Shown piece by piece: positions 55,901 through 58,900 of a DNA stretch of 64,000 nucleotides. Source of the DNA: Owenia fusiformis (lineage: Eukaryota > Annelida > Polychaeta > Sabellida > Oweniidae); the NCBI GenBank assembly GCA_903813345.2, contig CAIIXF020000010.1:20101181-20165180 (forward strand), given 5' to 3'. Within the stretch, counting starts at the first letter, position 1. Each line of letters opens with the position of its first letter. The notes beneath the pieces are model-generated. The model saw nothing but the letters and a program-made list of their open reading frames with translations. It did no database searches and was not told the origin of the DNA. The position numbers were made by a program, and so were the translations under genes.

Positions 55901-58900
55901 GCACTAAAATGGCCGCAATTTTGAATTGAGCGGCCATTTTGAAAATCAGCTTTCGAGCAGAACTTCTACCCCCATAGGGTATATGTGTACAAAATATGAA
56001 CAAAATCGGACCAACGGTATTTGAGTTATCGCCCGGACGGACGGACGGACGTACGTACGGACGTACGTACGGACGGACGGACGTACGGACGGACGGAGGC
56101 GTTCCCTATATCCCTCCGAACTTTGTTCGATGGGATAATGAGTAGTATTTTCTCTTTGTTTAACGTAGTGGGGGTCGTAGGATGTGATAAAACCACAAAT
56201 TTATTCATATAAAGGGGATTTATAAATGCTGCTCAGCACACTGTTTAGTCAAAATGGGCTCACAAGTTCTTAATTTTCTTTTTAAGAAATTCCAATCAAA
56301 CTACTCAGAGCTGACTCTGCCAAATATGCTTAAATTTTGCCAGATTTGTTTAAATTTTGCCAAATTTGCTTAAATGTATGTATTTTCCATTACTTGCACC
56401 AAGGACGTCCTTGATTGCACAATGTGCATGTGCTCTTCAAATAAATAAGAGGCAAAAATTTAGCAAAAATGTGAGTTCCAATGAATGAAAGAAAACAATT
56501 TTGAAAGTGACTGCCGACCAAAAATAGAGTTTTCTGGCATTCAGAACTTTGGTGCATCACGTGCATTGCATCACTGAACTTTCACATATTCTAAATTCTC
56601 TTAAAATACATGTACTGCAAAATATTTACTCAAAATTGTAGACTATATCCTCTAGTCTGAAAGTTTTTGGAAATTTGGAATGAAAATATTTTCAGGAAAT
56701 TCAGTCTATTGGATATAGACTACTCGAAATTGGGGGGTTCGCATAATTGCCGGAAAAGGTGGGTCCAAATTTTTTTTTGGGGGGGGGATTCGCACGAACC
56801 AAAGTCAGCACTATCAATGGTATACTCTACCTTTATAGATAAATACTAGAAGTTCAAAAGCTGTTCGCCATTTTTGTTTCACAACTGCGTCGCTACAGTG
56901 TAAAATCGTATCCTAAAGCCCAAATCCCGGGAATCCCGACTCACTGTTTACACCAACAATCAATCAGATGGTATTATTACACCAAAAGTAGTGCGAAAAA
57001 GTTTTGATGACATTTAAAGACACTGTTCCTCTTTCACGTGCATCATCTCATGGAAATGGGCATACCAGTGTTGCCAGTGCAAAGATCTTTGTTTCATGGT
57101 AAAGGAAAGCTATCAAACATTGTCCTGAAGAGCAGATCTAGCTCCGTAATTTTACTTTTAACATGGCTACCTTGACAACATATAGCCATTTGGGCGATAA
57201 TAGGTGATTCTAAAGTGAAAATGAGTGCTTTTTTCGTAGTTTTACTTTGACCAAGGCTTGCAAAAAATTTAAGTGATAAACCTTCCAACAATTTTTGATA
57301 TTTTTGTTGTCTCGAAGTGTTCTAGACGATATCAAAGTGGAAAAAATTTGTATGTCTCGAAATATTTCGAAAATTAGTGCCATTATGGCGGGTCTGGGTG
57401 TTTTTTTGCTTTCATTTTTTACCCATTTCCATGGTTGCCATGGTAACTCATACCAGCCAACCTCCCGTATTTTTACGGGAATCAACCAAAAAATATTCGT
57501 TTTTCCGTAAAAAATCTAAATACCATAAAAAAATTACCGTTTTTTCCTGTAAAAACGACCGTAAAAAATCTGCTGTAACTTTACCAAAATCTACCGTAAA
57601 ATATTTTATTATAATTCGATTTTTTCTATAAGAACGGCCGTAAAATATATCGTAAATATTTGAAAATCTACCATATTTCTGCTGGAAATAACAGTATTCT
57701 TGTTCAAACTACCGTAAGATCTCCTATAATTATTATGAAATTCTGAAAAATTGAATTCTTCTCGTATTGCCCTTGTAATATTCCATCACCAGCCCAAAAA
57801 ATAGGTGCCGGCAGGTCTTTGACGGTGGTTATTGCGTACTTAGTAAGTAACTAAGTAAGCTGGCGTGTAATCAGTCAACACACTGGGGAATATCGTGATG
57901 CAAAAACAGTGTTCAACTACCACAGGAGGAGTTATCATGATTAATTTGTAAATTGCTACATTTTAGCAATGGTATGAGTATGATGTCACAATACACTGGG
58001 ACCTAACTGGCGTAAAGGGGAAGAAAAGGGCCAATTTTGCACATGGGGACCACATTTGACTCAAAATATTTGCATTTAGTAACCTACATTTCAGTACATT
58101 CTGTGTAATACTTGAAATGCATTGCTATAATGATTTACAAAATGAAATAATCTCGGGGAATTTGCTTCCAAAATTTTTGAATGAGATCCCTGAAGTTGAT
58201 GACCCAATTTAAGGTCATTTTGGCCCGTTTTTAGAGACTCAGCCTTCACCTATTTCCCCAAATATGGCTAGATTTTGTAGAAAACGTGTTAAAAGTTTGA
58301 AATGCAGCTGTTTTGAGCCTGAGATAACTCAATTGTTTGAAAAAATGCTGAATGAGCAAAAATTATGATAGTAGAATTTTCCCATTTTTGGATATTAAGG
58401 TGTTATAACGGTAAATACCACTTACGGGTAGGACGTGTTTTTAATACTTTAAAAACGAAGCCATGCCAACTTCAATGGTGTCACTGTGTATAGGGTGTTC
58501 CAAAAGTAACAGGACTGGTGCTGGTTTTTTCTTAAACATGGACCAATTGTCTTCAAAATTTTACATAATGTACTTTCATGTATTGTCACTACAACTGCAA
58601 AATATCGAAAAAAATGATAAATATCGGGTGGAGTTATGGTTGCTATGGTAACATGACATCACAATACCCGGGGCAACATTCTAGGCAGAAAGGTTTCACA
58701 GACTTTAAGCAATTTGTACATCCCATATCAAAGTTGAAATTCAACAACTGATGGAAATTACAATTGCTTTACATCATTTGATATTCCTATGTATCCTCTA
58801 ATTTAAAAAGTAGGCTCCTCTTTGGTCAGTACAAGAGTAGCACTCTGTATACATAACTCAAACACATGAAAGAACTCATCTGAGGACATCGCAGTGTCGA

